DNA of 64,000 nt from Klebsiella huaxiensis (GCF_003261575.2 NZ_CP036175.1:868001-932000); one strand, 5' to 3'; positions 17,393 through 26,266 are shown, numbered from the stretch's first letter. Numbers and translations are program-made. Notes: generated by a model not told the origin, from the letters alone.

Positions 17393-17590
17393 TTATTTTT
17401 GTGCTTTTACCGATGAGTGATTATTTCTGTCCGTGATGGTGACTTTAGTATCTTGTTGGGAGGTGGCGAGGGTGAAAAAATCATCAGCGTCAATGTCGAA
17501 ATTTAGAACGATTTCCTTATATTTCCCACAGTTAATTAACTCTTTTGCTTCTTTCATACTACAGGCTGTAATTGTCGGCATCAGTTTCAT
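17393..17590 (-). CDS. Small hypothetical protein, 65 residues
   Basis: This is an AT-rich ORF encoding a hydrophilic protein with no signal peptide (TITACSMKEAKELINCGKYKEIVLNF...). The first ATG (17590) has no proper ribosome-binding site. The second (17581) has a GAG element about 9 nt upstream and may be the true start. The alternation of helix-like and strand-like segments and two Cys suggest a small folded cytosolic protein. It lies just upstream of the 29-residue membrane ORF. No function can be assigned. Confidence 0.45.
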   Translation of the reverse strand: MKLMPTITACSMKEAKELINCGKYKEIVLNFDIDADDFFTLATSQQDTKVTITDRNNHSSVKAQK

Positions 17591-17853
17591 CTCGTTTAAA
17601 AACTGAGAAGCAAAATAAGAGCTTGTTGATACCAGATCAACTACTTTTTATGGTAATGGCAATCATAACTTGGATTGATGATTGCAGCTGCCGATAGCCA
17701 ATTGAAACATAATTTCTGTTTTACCTTTCCTGCCAGCGTTTCATTTTGCGGACGGCGTTCCAGCATGAGCCAATCTTCGGCGTCAAAAATTGACCTCTTT
17801 ACAATTTTGTGGGGAATAGCAAGCCGCCAGAGACGACGGCTTGCTGTGGTTTT

Positions 17854-19773
17854 TTAAAAGGCGTACGCCACGCTTAAATTGCCGCTATAGCCGTGGCTGT
17901 CGCCGCCGCTGGCGATTTCCGCCTGGCCGCCCAGGTTCAGGCTCAGCGCACCGCGCGTCACGCCAATGTTGGCACCTGCATTGAACATATCGCGGCTATT
18001 GAAGGCCGAGTTTTGTACGACCTCATATTGATAAACTTGCCCACGAGTGCGCACCGAGGGGCCGCTGAAACTGTGTTCATAGCCGACATTCACCGCAGGG
18101 GTAAAGGTCCAGTTGCCGCTGTTGTGTGGATTAAAGGCGAGGTTAATATTGGCAACGCCGCTGGCGTTATTTTCGCTGACGCGATCGACGTCGAGCGCCA
18201 GCTCGCTGCCGCTCTCGCGGAAGGCGTCCATTCGCAGATGGGTTAATCGGGTGCCGACAGAATACTCGACGCTGGCGAAATCGAGCGGACTGACATAGCC
18301 GAGGCGTAGCGTGCCGCCGAACAGTTGTCCGTGGGTATTGCCGGTGGCGGTACCCAGTCCGCCGCTCATCCTGCGGGTGCTGCTGTAGTCAATCCAACCG
18401 GCGTTAAGATCGGCTGCGGCAAAGAGACCGTGATTAAGATCCTCGAATGCATAGCGGCCACCGAAACCTAACAGTGTGGTATTAGCATCCGCGTCGGCGT
18501 TGGCGCTGCCCAGTGAACCCCAGCTATATCCCAGCGTGCCGTAGCCGCTAAACTGCGAGTTCACCCTCTGGGTATAGCCCAGCAGCGTACCAGTGGTGTG
18601 CTCATTGCTGCTGGCGGCGCGGGCGGAACCGTCGGTACCCAGATAACCGTTAAGTCCGGTTAACCACAGTTTTCCTTCGCCATCGCGCAGCTGGCGGCTG
18701 TCGATATTCGGTGTCAGCGCACGATCCAGACGTGAGCCGCTACGCAGCAGATAGCTGGCGGCATCCGCATGAATTTGTCCGCCAACCTGAGACTCCACTC
18801 CGCCAAGCGTTCCGGCATCAATGGCCGATTGCAGATAGTTGTTATAGTCGGTGTAACGGCCGGAAAGCTCACTGTTTTGTAGCGCGTTAAGCAGCGCTGC
18901 GCCCTGTGCCGCATTCCCCCGTAGCTCGCTCTGTCCCGGAAGCTGGCCATAATGGACCATTTTTCCGCGCAGCACGTAGAGAGTCTCCTGCGATAGCCCC
19001 AGCCCTTGCTTCAGATAGTTATCAACTGAACCATATTCACGGGTAATTTCGTCCAGCCCGGCCTGCAGATAGCTGGCATCAACGCCCAGCAGCGGCTCGT
19101 AAATTGCTGCCATGGCTGGCGGCATCATCGCCAGGGTTGCTTCAACACGCTGACGGGTATAATCGTTGGTGGCGAGGTAGTTTTCCATAATGGTTGCCTC
19201 GTCGACGCCGGCAATACTTAGCAGCATGGCGGCAGTCCAGCCGGTACGGTCTTTGCCTGCGGTGCAGTGGAACAGGGCGGCGCCGTCGGCGTTGGCCAGA
19301 TCGTTAAACAGAGTGCTGAACTGCGCGCGCATCCCGGCATCGCTGACGAAGGAGACGTTGGTCTGCTGCATCATCGCTTTGGCTTCAGCGGCGCTGCTAA
19401 ACGTTATCGAGGTAATGTTACTGCCTGAAGCGGCGTTGCCGATGATATCAATATTGGTATAGGTTGCCCCGTCGGGCATCACGTCCGGGCTGCTGGCGAT
19501 TTCGCTGGCGGTACGTAAATCATAAACATCGCTGATGCCAAGCGTGCTGAGAGTAGCCTGGTCTGCGACGGATAACGCCAGCGCATTTGAACGATAAAAA
19601 ACGCCTGTACGCATAGTACCGTCGTGGCTGGTGGTATAAATCGACGTGGTACCAGCAATATCACGAAAATTATCCATCGTGGCGAGCCTGGGAGTATTTA
19701 TTGGTGCGGCGGATAAGACGCCGGAGACGGCAGCTGCGACCAGAGAGACAGTAACGGGAATATAGCGAATCAA
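17854..19773 (-). CDS. Tyrosine phosphatase fused to autotransporter beta-barrel
   Basis: The 639-residue protein has a signal peptide (about 1-23, ending VLSAA). A Y_phosphatase3/MptpB-like domain spans about 30-290, with signature MDNFRDIAGT and P-loop HCTAGKDRTG (Cys170 nucleophile, Arg176). A linker follows, and from about residue 365 (LWLTGLNGYLGTDG) an autotransporter barrel runs to the terminal AYAF, whose last Phe is the usual BAM signal. The layout predicts a phosphatase displayed on or released from the cell surface, acting on extracellular or host phosphotyrosine or phosphoinositide; this is inference. It is a single-gene unit among accessory genes. Confidence 0.9.
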   Translation of the reverse strand: MIRYIPVTVSLVAAAVSGVLSAAPINTPRLATMDNFRDIAGTTSIYTTSHDGTMRTGVFYRSNALALSVADQATLSTLGISDVYDLRTASEIASSPDVMPDGATYTNIDIIGNAASGSNITSITFSSAAEAKAMMQQTNVSFVSDAGMRAQFSTLFNDLANADGAALFHCTAGKDRTGWTAAMLLSIAGVDEATIMENYLATNDYTRQRVEATLAMMPPAMAAIYEPLLGVDASYLQAGLDEITREYGSVDNYLKQGLGLSQETLYVLRGKMVHYGQLPGQSELRGNAAQGAALLNALQNSELSGRYTDYNNYLQSAIDAGTLGGVESQVGGQIHADAASYLLRSGSRLDRALTPNIDSRQLRDGEGKLWLTGLNGYLGTDGSARAASSNEHTTGTLLGYTQRVNSQFSGYGTLGYSWGSLGSANADADANTTLLGFGGRYAFEDLNHGLFAAADLNAGWIDYSSTRRMSGGLGTATGNTHGQLFGGTLRLGYVSPLDFASVEYSVGTRLTHLRMDAFRESGSELALDVDRVSENNASGVANINLAFNPHNSGNWTFTPAVNVGYEHSFSGPSVRTRGQVYQYEVVQNSAFNSRDMFNAGANIGVTRGALSLNLGGQAEIASGGDSHGYSGNLSVAYAF

Positions 19774-19966
19774 AATAAGCCTCGATATTTATGGTTTGTA
19801 ATTCGTTGTTTATTAAGGCTTGAGAATATAGGGTGAGATTGTGACGGAATTATTTCAAGATGGTTTTTTTATGAGGTAAACGAGGCGAAATTATATTAGG
19901 TTTATTTATGGAATATATCGTTTCTCTCACGTTAAGTCATATTAATCATTCGCCATATTAATCTTT

Positions 19967-20001
19967 AACATCCCGCTCGCGGCAGCAGGATGTTATTTTA
20001 T
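19967..20001. terminator. Hairpin with T-rich flank downstream of the SDR gene
   Basis: Stem AACATCC/GGATGTT with a 14-nt GC-rich loop region lies between the SDR stop (20031) and the phosphatase gene. The T-rich tail is stronger on the plus strand. It is the only structure seen in the 257-bp gap 19774-20030, which is otherwise AT-rich promoter-like sequence for the phosphatase gene. Confidence 0.5.
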
Positions 20002-20030
20002 TTTTTGATCAGGCAGTCATTTTACTCAGT

Positions 20031-20633
20031 TCAGTAGCCGACTTTATAAATCCGCCCTGTCTGTACGCCTTCTACGCTGCGGCGGTAGGCCTGAGCCACG
20101 CTGGCGGCAGGGACGCTCTCAAAACCGGGGAAGAAACCGTCGTAGGCTGCCGCCGATTCGGTCAATACGGTGGGGCTAATCAGGTTAATACGCATACCGC
20201 GCGGCAGTTCGCAGGCGGCGGCGCGAACGAACCCTTCCAGCCCGGCGTTCACGGTGGTGGCATTGACTCCCTGCGCGATGGGCTCGTGAGCGACTATCCC
20301 GCTAATCAGCGTAATGGAACCGCCGTCGTTGAGGTAATGCTGTCCGGTCAGCGCCAGACGAACCTGCCCCAATAACTTATCCTGCAAGCCCTGGTTGAAA
20401 TCGTTATCGGTCATGGTTTCCAGAGGACCAAAGAACAGGTTGCCGGTGGCGGAAACAATCGCATCTATCCGGCCAATGTTTTCAAACAAACTCTGCACGC
20501 TCTCCTGCGAGGTTATATCAACCTGATAGTCGCCCTGAGTGCGGCCGACGCGAATAACTTCATGGCGCTGACTTAATTCTTGCGCAACGGCGCGGCCAAC
20601 GGTACCGCTGGCACCAATAATGATGATTTTCAT
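20031..20633 (-). CDS. Short-chain dehydrogenase-like protein lacking YxxxK
   Basis: The 200-residue Rossmann protein begins MKIIIIGASGTVGRAVAQEL, the GxxGxxG nucleotide site, and has the SDR strand SITLISG (Ser111). Where classical SDRs carry Tyr-xxx-Lys it reads A-T-T-V-N (125-129), so both catalytic residues are absent. It may be an NAD(P)-binding sensor, or use different chemistry. It is divergent from a LysR regulator that probably controls it, a common enteric arrangement. A 144-bp palindromic repeat sits in the intergenic region. Confidence 0.85.
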   Translation of the reverse strand: MKIIIIGASGTVGRAVAQELSQRHEVIRVGRTQGDYQVDITSQESVQSLFENIGRIDAIVSATGNLFFGPLETMTDNDFNQGLQDKLLGQVRLALTGQHYLNDGGSITLISGIVAHEPIAQGVNATTVNAGLEGFVRAAACELPRGMRINLISPTVLTESAAAYDGFFPGFESVPAASVAQAYRRSVEGVQTGRIYKVGY

Positions 20634-20646
20634 AGCAGACTCCTTA

Positions 20647-20790
20647 GAACCTATCTCATTAGGCTATTTTATTTGCTGGTTTGGCCCTGGGCAGTGCTCA
20701 AAATCCTCACGTACTACGTGTACGCTCCGGTTTTTCCGCGCTGTCCGTGTCCAAACCATCGGCAACAATTACGCCTACTGGGATAGGCTC
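20647..20790. repeat. Palindromic intergenic repeat, about 144 bp
   Basis: Ends are imperfect inverted repeats of 17 bp (GAACCTATCTCATTAGG at 20647-20663 and CCTACTGGGATAGGCTC at 20774-20790; 13 of 17 pair). The centre carries a CACGTACTACGTG-type hairpin near 20708. There is no coding potential. The design is that of a miniature inverted-repeat element. It lies between the divergent SDR and LysR genes, so it sits in their control region. Confidence 0.65.
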
Positions 20791-20879
20791 TTTAATGTGG
20801 TGAGCCTCTATTCTTTAATAAAACAGATATCGGATAAACTGGCGAAAAGTTAGATGATTGCTAACCAGGAGTTTGTAAT

Positions 20880-21758
20880 ATGGATAAGCTGCGGGCGATG
20901 GAGATCTTTATTGCGGTGGTGGAGTGCGGAAGCTTTACCGACGCCGCATCGCACCTTGAGATGTCGGCGGTCATGGTGGGTAAATACATCGCGCTGACCG
21001 AGCGCCAGTTAAATACCCGTCTGCTGGAGCGCAACACCCGTCGTCAGAGCCTGACCGATGCCGGGCGAGTCTATTTTGAAGAGGCGAAACGCGTACTTGA
21101 GCAGGTTTCGATTGCCGAAAGCTCGGTGGAGAGGCTGCGGGTAGCACCAGCGGGCACGCTGCGGGTGAGTGCGCCGACGTCGTTTGGTGCCTGCGTTATC
21201 GCCCCGCTGACAGCCACCTTTCTACAAGCCTGGCCCGACGTGCGTGTAGAGTTGGATCTGACTAATCGCATGGTCGATCTGGTGGATGAGGGCGTCGATC
21301 TGGCGATCCGCATCGGTGAGATCCATAACGACGATCTGGTGGCAAAATATCTCGCGCCTTACCGGATGACGATCTGCGCCGCGCCCGACTATTTAGCCCG
21401 TCACGGTACGCCGAATACGCCTGCCGATCTGGCCTCTCATCTCTGTTTGTCGCATACGGTGTGGACCGCGCGCAACGAGTGGAAATTACCGGGAGCTGAG
21501 GAGGGGATCCGCTGGAAGCGCGACGCAATTCTGCGCTGCAATGATGGTTATGCCCTGCGAATGGCGGCGATTGCCGGAGCCGGGTTGCTGCTCCAGCCAG
21601 AAGTGTTGCTGGCCGACGCGCTGGAGTGCGGCAAGCTGGTTCGTGTGCTGGAGGATTATACGCCGCAGCCAAGACCGGTTCATTTACTCTGGCGGCAAGA
21701 TTTGCGCCCGCTGCCGAAGCTAACGCGTTTTGTTGAGCATCTTCTGCAGGGGCAGTAG
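20880..21758 (+). CDS. LysR-family transcriptional regulator
   Basis: The 292-residue protein has an N-terminal winged helix (MDKLRAMEIFIAVVECGSFTDAASHLEMSAVMVGKYIALTE region, residues 1-60) and a LysR substrate-binding domain with APTSFGACVIAPL and DLAIRIGEIHNDDLVAKYL. A strong AGGAG site lies before the ATG. It is divergent from the SDR gene, so that gene is the likely target and the co-inducer probably a small metabolite. It is of the subgroup that regulates quinone or aldehyde reductases. Confidence 0.9.
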   Translation: MDKLRAMEIFIAVVECGSFTDAASHLEMSAVMVGKYIALTERQLNTRLLERNTRRQSLTDAGRVYFEEAKRVLEQVSIAESSVERLRVAPAGTLRVSAPTSFGACVIAPLTATFLQAWPDVRVELDLTNRMVDLVDEGVDLAIRIGEIHNDDLVAKYLAPYRMTICAAPDYLARHGTPNTPADLASHLCLSHTVWTARNEWKLPGAEEGIRWKRDAILRCNDGYALRMAAIAGAGLLLQPEVLLADALECGKLVRVLEDYTPQPRPVHLLWRQDLRPLPKLTRFVEHLLQGQ

Positions 21759-21768
21759 TAGAACAGCG

Positions 21769-21787
21769 GCCCGCCTTTGCGGCGGGC
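21769..21787. terminator. Terminator between LysR gene and mtcC
   Basis: Perfect 7-bp GC stem GCCCGCC/GGCGGGC with loop TTTGC fills the 36-bp gap between the convergent genes. Confidence 0.75.
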
Positions 21788-21794
21788 AATCTGT

Positions 21795-22940
21795 TTAATC
21801 GCGTAGCGCATGACGCCAGTCGGCGATCAGATCCTGCGGATCTTCAATCCCAACCGACAGACGAATCAGCTGCGGAGTAATGCCGTTGGCTAAACGCTGC
21901 TCCAGCGGAATTGATGCATGCGTCATGCTGAACGGCTGGCTCACCAGGCTTTCCACGCCGCCGAGGCTCTCCGCGAGGGTAAACAGCTTCAGCTTGCGGA
22001 TGATCCGTTCGGCATAGCCGTCGTCGCCTTTGACCACCACGGAGATCATCCCGCCGGGAAGCGCCATCTGCTTGCGCGCCAGTTGATGATGCGGATGCGA
22101 GGCCAGCCATGGGAACCACACCTTTTCGACCCGCGGCTGCTGCTCCAGCCACTCGGCGAGCAATAGCGCGTTGCTACTGTGGCGCTCCATACGCAGCGCC
22201 AGGGTACGAATACCCCGCAGCGTCAGGAAACTGCTGAACGGGTCAAGCACGCCGCCCACCGCGTTTTGCAGATAGCCCAGCTTTTCCGCCAGCGCGGAGT
22301 TATCACCGACGACCGCCAGCCCGGCGACCACATCAGAGTGGCCGTTAAGATATTTGGTCGCCGAGTGCACCACGATATCGAAGCCCAGCTCCAGCGGACG
22401 ATGGATAACCGGTGAAGCAAAGGTGTTGTCGGTGACGCTGATAATATTGTGCCGCCGCGCAATGGCGGCAATGGCGCTGAGGTCGGCAAGCTTAAGCAGC
22501 GGATTAGTCGGCGTTTCGACCCAAATCATCCGCGTGTCGGGCTGAATGGCCGCTTCAATGCCCGCCAGATCGTCTGGCTTCACCCAGCTCACCCGCAGAC
22601 CGGCACTACGGCGACGAACGTTTTCGATAAGACGATAAGTCCCGCCATAAACATCGTCTACGGCGACCAGGTGGCTGTCCTTATCGAGCAGTTCAAGTAC
22701 GGTAGAGATTGCCGCCAGTCCGGAAGCAAAAGCGTAGCCGCGCGTACCGCTTTCCAGGTCAGCAATGGCCGTCTCCAGCGCGTGGCGGGTCGGGTTACCG
22801 CTGCGCGAATATTCGTAACCAGTATGCTGGCCCGGCGCGGGCTGGGCAAAGGTGGAGGTGGCGTAGATGGGCGGCATCACCGCGCCGTGTTCATCGGTAA
22901 AGGAGCCGCTATGTACGCTCAGGGTATGCAAATTGGTCAT
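21795..22940 (-). CDS. mtcC: Cystathionine gamma-lyase (reverse transsulfuration)
   Basis: The 381-residue PLP enzyme of the Cys/Met family has its PLP lysine at Lys196 in HSATKYLNGHSD. Tyr and Arg of YEYSRSGNPTR bind the cofactor phosphate of the partner subunit, and ASGLAAIST is the phosphate loop. The sequence alone cannot fully separate gamma-lyase from gamma-synthase. Its place 10 bp after a cystathionine beta-synthase, as in the mtcBC operon described in Klebsiella, favours gamma-lyase, giving cysteine from cystathionine. This lets the cell grow on methionine as sulfur source. Confidence 0.88.
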   Translation of the reverse strand: MTNLHTLSVHSGSFTDEHGAVMPPIYATSTFAQPAPGQHTGYEYSRSGNPTRHALETAIADLESGTRGYAFASGLAAISTVLELLDKDSHLVAVDDVYGGTYRLIENVRRRSAGLRVSWVKPDDLAGIEAAIQPDTRMIWVETPTNPLLKLADLSAIAAIARRHNIISVTDNTFASPVIHRPLELGFDIVVHSATKYLNGHSDVVAGLAVVGDNSALAEKLGYLQNAVGGVLDPFSSFLTLRGIRTLALRMERHSSNALLLAEWLEQQPRVEKVWFPWLASHPHHQLARKQMALPGGMISVVVKGDDGYAERIIRKLKLFTLAESLGGVESLVSQPFSMTHASIPLEQRLANGITPQLIRLSVGIEDPQDLIADWRHALRD

Positions 22941-22950
22941 TGTTAAATCC

Positions 22951-24321
22951 TTAATGTTCGAGTCGGTTACGCCAGGTGGTCAGCACATCGCTGCGGGTAA
23001 TAAGGCCAAGAAAACGATCGTTGTCGGCGATAACGGCCACCAGGCCGCGATCGAAAATGGCTTTCAGTGCGCTTTCTGGTGCATGTTTATCCAGGGTTTC
23101 CACGTTGCGGGTCATCGCTTCCCTCACGGGTAGAGAAAAGCGCTGGCTGTCGCCCTGGACGTGGCTAATCAGATCCCATTCGTCGACGATGCCGACCACG
23201 CGGCCGTTTTCCAGCACCGGCAACTGCGAGATATCGTAAAGGCGCATACGGGCGAGGATCGCGGCCAGCGTATCGTCCGGCGCGGCGGTGACGGTGGCCC
23301 CTTCATCGTGGCGCAGGGCGATAAAGTCACTGAGATCGCCGCGCGAAGGGCGGCTTAAAAAGCCCTGCTGGCACATCCAATCATCGTTAAACATTTTTGA
23401 TAGATATTTGTTGCCGCTGTCGCAGGCGAAGGTTACCACACGTTTGGCGGAGGTCTGTGCCCGGCAGAAGCGCAAGGCGGCATTAAGCAAAGTGCCAGTG
23501 GAAGAACCCGCCAGAATGCCTTCAACCTGCAGCAGTTCACGGGCGGTGGCGAACGCCTCGCTATCGGTGACGCGGTAAGCATTTTTGACTTCTTCAAGAT
23601 GGGCCAGCGGCGGAATAAAGTCTTCGCCGATCCCCTCAACCAGCCAGGATCCCGTTTCGCCGTAGCGCCCGGTTTCGACCTGGTCCGCCAGAATGGAACC
23701 CGCCGGATCCGCCAGGATAAATTCCGTTTTAGGCGAATGCTCAGCAAACCAGGCCTGTAGCCCACCGAGAGTCCCGCCGGAGCCGACGCCAACGACGATA
23801 GCGTCAATATTGCCCTCCAGTTGCTGAAAGATTTCCGGGGCGGTGGTAGTGGTATGGGCCAGCGGATTGGCCTCGTTATTAAACTGGTCGATATAAAAAG
23901 CCCCGGGTGTTTCGTCGGCAAGGCGGCGGGCGTAGTCCTGATAGTAGGCTGGGTGGCCTTTGTTGACGTCCGAGCGGGTAAGCAATACTTGCGCCCCCAG
24001 CGCACGCAGGTGGAATATTTTCTCGCGGCTCATTTTGTCCGGCACCACCAGAATCAGGCGGTAATTTTTCTGCGCCGCAATCAGCGCCAGCCCCAGGCCG
24101 GTATTCCCGGCGGTGGCTTCAATAATCGTGCCGCCGGGTTTTAATTTCCCCAGTCGTTCGGCTTCATTGATCATCGACAGCGCCACGCGATCTTTAATTG
24201 ACCCGCCGGGGTTTTGATTTTCCAGTTTTAAAAACAGGCTACAGGGGCCGCTATCCAATTTATGCAACTGGAGCAGGGGAGTGTGACCAATAAGGTCGCT
24301 AACAGAATGAAAAACTGACAT
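22951..24321 (-). CDS. mtcB: Cystathionine beta-synthase
   Basis: The 456-residue protein has an N-terminal fold-type II PLP domain with Lys43 in NQNPGGSIKDRVA, Asn of EATAGNTGLGLAL and the GVGSGGTLGG phosphate loop. Two C-terminal CBS domains (about 335-456) include LYDISQLPVLENGRVVGIVDEWD and LVAVIADNDRFLGLITRSDV. It condenses homocysteine with serine (or O-acetylserine) to cystathionine; the CBS domains probably sense an adenosyl ligand. The open frame runs to 24510, but ATG 24321 gives the family start MSVFHSVSDLIGHTPLL. It forms an operon with mtcC. Confidence 0.9.
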   Translation of the reverse strand: MSVFHSVSDLIGHTPLLQLHKLDSGPCSLFLKLENQNPGGSIKDRVALSMINEAERLGKLKPGGTIIEATAGNTGLGLALIAAQKNYRLILVVPDKMSREKIFHLRALGAQVLLTRSDVNKGHPAYYQDYARRLADETPGAFYIDQFNNEANPLAHTTTTAPEIFQQLEGNIDAIVVGVGSGGTLGGLQAWFAEHSPKTEFILADPAGSILADQVETGRYGETGSWLVEGIGEDFIPPLAHLEEVKNAYRVTDSEAFATARELLQVEGILAGSSTGTLLNAALRFCRAQTSAKRVVTFACDSGNKYLSKMFNDDWMCQQGFLSRPSRGDLSDFIALRHDEGATVTAAPDDTLAAILARMRLYDISQLPVLENGRVVGIVDEWDLISHVQGDSQRFSLPVREAMTRNVETLDKHAPESALKAIFDRGLVAVIADNDRFLGLITRSDVLTTWRNRLEH

Positions 24322-24864
24322 AACATTTTGCCCATTCGTATCGAGATGATTTGAATGGTAGGGCTGCAAAATTGGCATTTTAAAGAATTTTTGTCTGCGG
24401 CTAAGAGCAAAAAAGAATATAAGATGCTTTTTAGCCGTCTGGAGGGAAAGGTTGTTAGCCGCCTGGGCATGTCGATTTCCAGAATAGGGCTTTTTTGACG
24501 TTTTTTTCACCGAATTATGGTTTTTACCCGCTGCTTTATGTTTGTTTCAGGAAAGGATTGCCAAAAATAATCGATGGTAGTCTGAGCCGAATCCTTAGAC
24601 GTTGGTGTAAATATCAACCCGGATGTATCGGATTGATACCTGCCGACAGCAATTCAGGTAAGAAAAAATTGCACAGTAAATTATGCTCGCTTGCTCAATA
24701 AATAACCTGTATCAGGAAACTATATTCCAGAAATATTATCCCGGAAAAGTGACGTAGAAGAAAATAACCTGTAACGATCCAGTTAACATAATAAGAACAT
24801 AATTCATACCCGAAGGATATATACATGTAATGATTCAATAGTAACTAGTTACAAGGAAGCTAAT
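24322..24864. promoter_or_regulatory. 543-bp divergent control region of mtcBC and the DASS carrier
   Basis: There is no gene here. The left part contains two similar motifs, TTAGCCGTCTGGAG (24432-24445) and TTAGCCGCCTGGGC (24454-24467), in direct orientation, possible regulator sites for mtcBC. The right part has a perfect palindrome GTAACTAGTTAC (24841-24852) just before the carrier start. It also has a start-stop ATG-TAA (24825-24830) preceded by GAAGGA. The regulators are unknown. Confidence 0.5.
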
Positions 24865-26253
24865 ATGAATAAAAACGACATGAGTCCTTTACCCACCAAT
24901 ACCCATGAGTGGTTTTTTAACCGTAACAGCATCATCATCTTGCTTGATATTATTCTGTTTATCGTTCTCTACAACACGCTACCCTATGAGCCGAAAGTGG
25001 TCATGGGGCTGAGTATGCTCGCTTTTATCGCCGTGTTATGGCTGACAGAAGCGCTACACGTTACCGTTACGGCGGTGATAGTTCCCGTCATGGCAGTGTT
25101 GCTTGGGGTATTCAACACTCAGGCAGCGCTAAATAGTTTTGCCAACTCAACGATATTCCTTTTCCTCGGTGGCTTTGCTCTGGCTGCAGCGATGCATGTG
25201 CAGGGGCTTGATAAAGTCATTGCCGATAAGGTATTAGCTATGGCGCGGGGTAAAATGAGCCTCGCTGTCTTTATGCTGTTTGGCGTGACGGCCTTACTGT
25301 CAATGTGGATCAGTAATACCGCGACGGCAGCAATGATGATGCCGTTAGTACTGGGTATATTGAGTAAAGTAAATGGCAAAAGCAGCCATTCGACCTATGT
25401 GTTTGTGCTCCTCGGTATTGCATATAGCGCAAGTATTGGGGGGATGGCGACAATCGTCGGTAGTCCGCCAAACGCGATAGCTGCAGCGGAGGTTGGACTC
25501 TCCTTCTTTGATTGGATGAAGTTCGGTTTCCCGGCAATGATCATATTACTTCCTGTCGCTATTGCGATTCTTTTCCTCGTGTTCAGACCGGAACTTAAGG
25601 GAACCTTTGAAACGAATACTGAACAGGTCGATTGGGATAAAGGCAAAATAGTCACATTGGCTATTTTTGGGCTTACGGTATTCTTTTGGATATTCAGTGG
25701 GCCAATTAACGATCTGCTGGGCGGTTTTAAATCTTTCGATACCATCGTTGCTTTAAGCGCCATAATATTAGTGAATTTCGCCCGGGTGGTTCACTGGAAG
25801 GATATAGAAAAAACAGCTGATTGGGGCGTGCTGTTATTATTCGGCGGTGGTATCTGCTTAAGTAATGTGTTGAAAGAGACGGGTACCAGCCTGTTTCTGG
25901 CAAACCAGATTAGCGGGATGGTTGCTCATATGGGGATATTTATCATTATCCTGGTGATTGCAACATTCGTGGTGTTTTTAACTGAGTTTGCCAGTAATAC
26001 GGCCAGCGCCGCTTTGCTCATTCCTGTGTTTGCCTCAGTTGCCGAAGCTTTCGGGATGTCTCCTGTCATTCTGTCGGTATTGATTGCCATTGCGGCCTCA
26101 TGCGCTTTTATGTTGCCCGTAGCGACACCACCAAACGCTATCGTTTTCGCCACCGGCCATATCAAACAGCAGGAGATGATGCGCGCCGGCCTGTTTTTGA
26201 ATATCGCTTGTATTATCGTCCTTACTGGATTTAGCATGTTATTTTGGGTGTGA
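24865..26253 (+). CDS. DASS family anion/dicarboxylate transporter
   Basis: The 462-residue inner-membrane protein has about 11-12 hydrophobic segments and the two signature Ser-Asn-Thr motifs of the divalent anion:Na+ symporter family (MWISNTATAAMMMP near residue 150 and FASNTASAALLIP near residue 373), one per inverted repeat, which bind sodium and the carboxylate substrate. Likely substrates are succinate, malate, citrate or a related anion; sulfate-type substrates are possible given the neighbouring sulfur genes. An AAGGAAG site precedes the ATG. It is transcribed alone and ends in a terminator. Confidence 0.92.
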   Translation: MNKNDMSPLPTNTHEWFFNRNSIIILLDIILFIVLYNTLPYEPKVVMGLSMLAFIAVLWLTEALHVTVTAVIVPVMAVLLGVFNTQAALNSFANSTIFLFLGGFALAAAMHVQGLDKVIADKVLAMARGKMSLAVFMLFGVTALLSMWISNTATAAMMMPLVLGILSKVNGKSSHSTYVFVLLGIAYSASIGGMATIVGSPPNAIAAAEVGLSFFDWMKFGFPAMIILLPVAIAILFLVFRPELKGTFETNTEQVDWDKGKIVTLAIFGLTVFFWIFSGPINDLLGGFKSFDTIVALSAIILVNFARVVHWKDIEKTADWGVLLLFGGGICLSNVLKETGTSLFLANQISGMVAHMGIFIIILVIATFVVFLTEFASNTASAALLIPVFASVAEAFGMSPVILSVLIAIAASCAFMLPVATPPNAIVFATGHIKQQEMMRAGLFLNIACIIVLTGFSMLFWV

Positions 26254-26266
26254 TTTAAAGCCAGCG

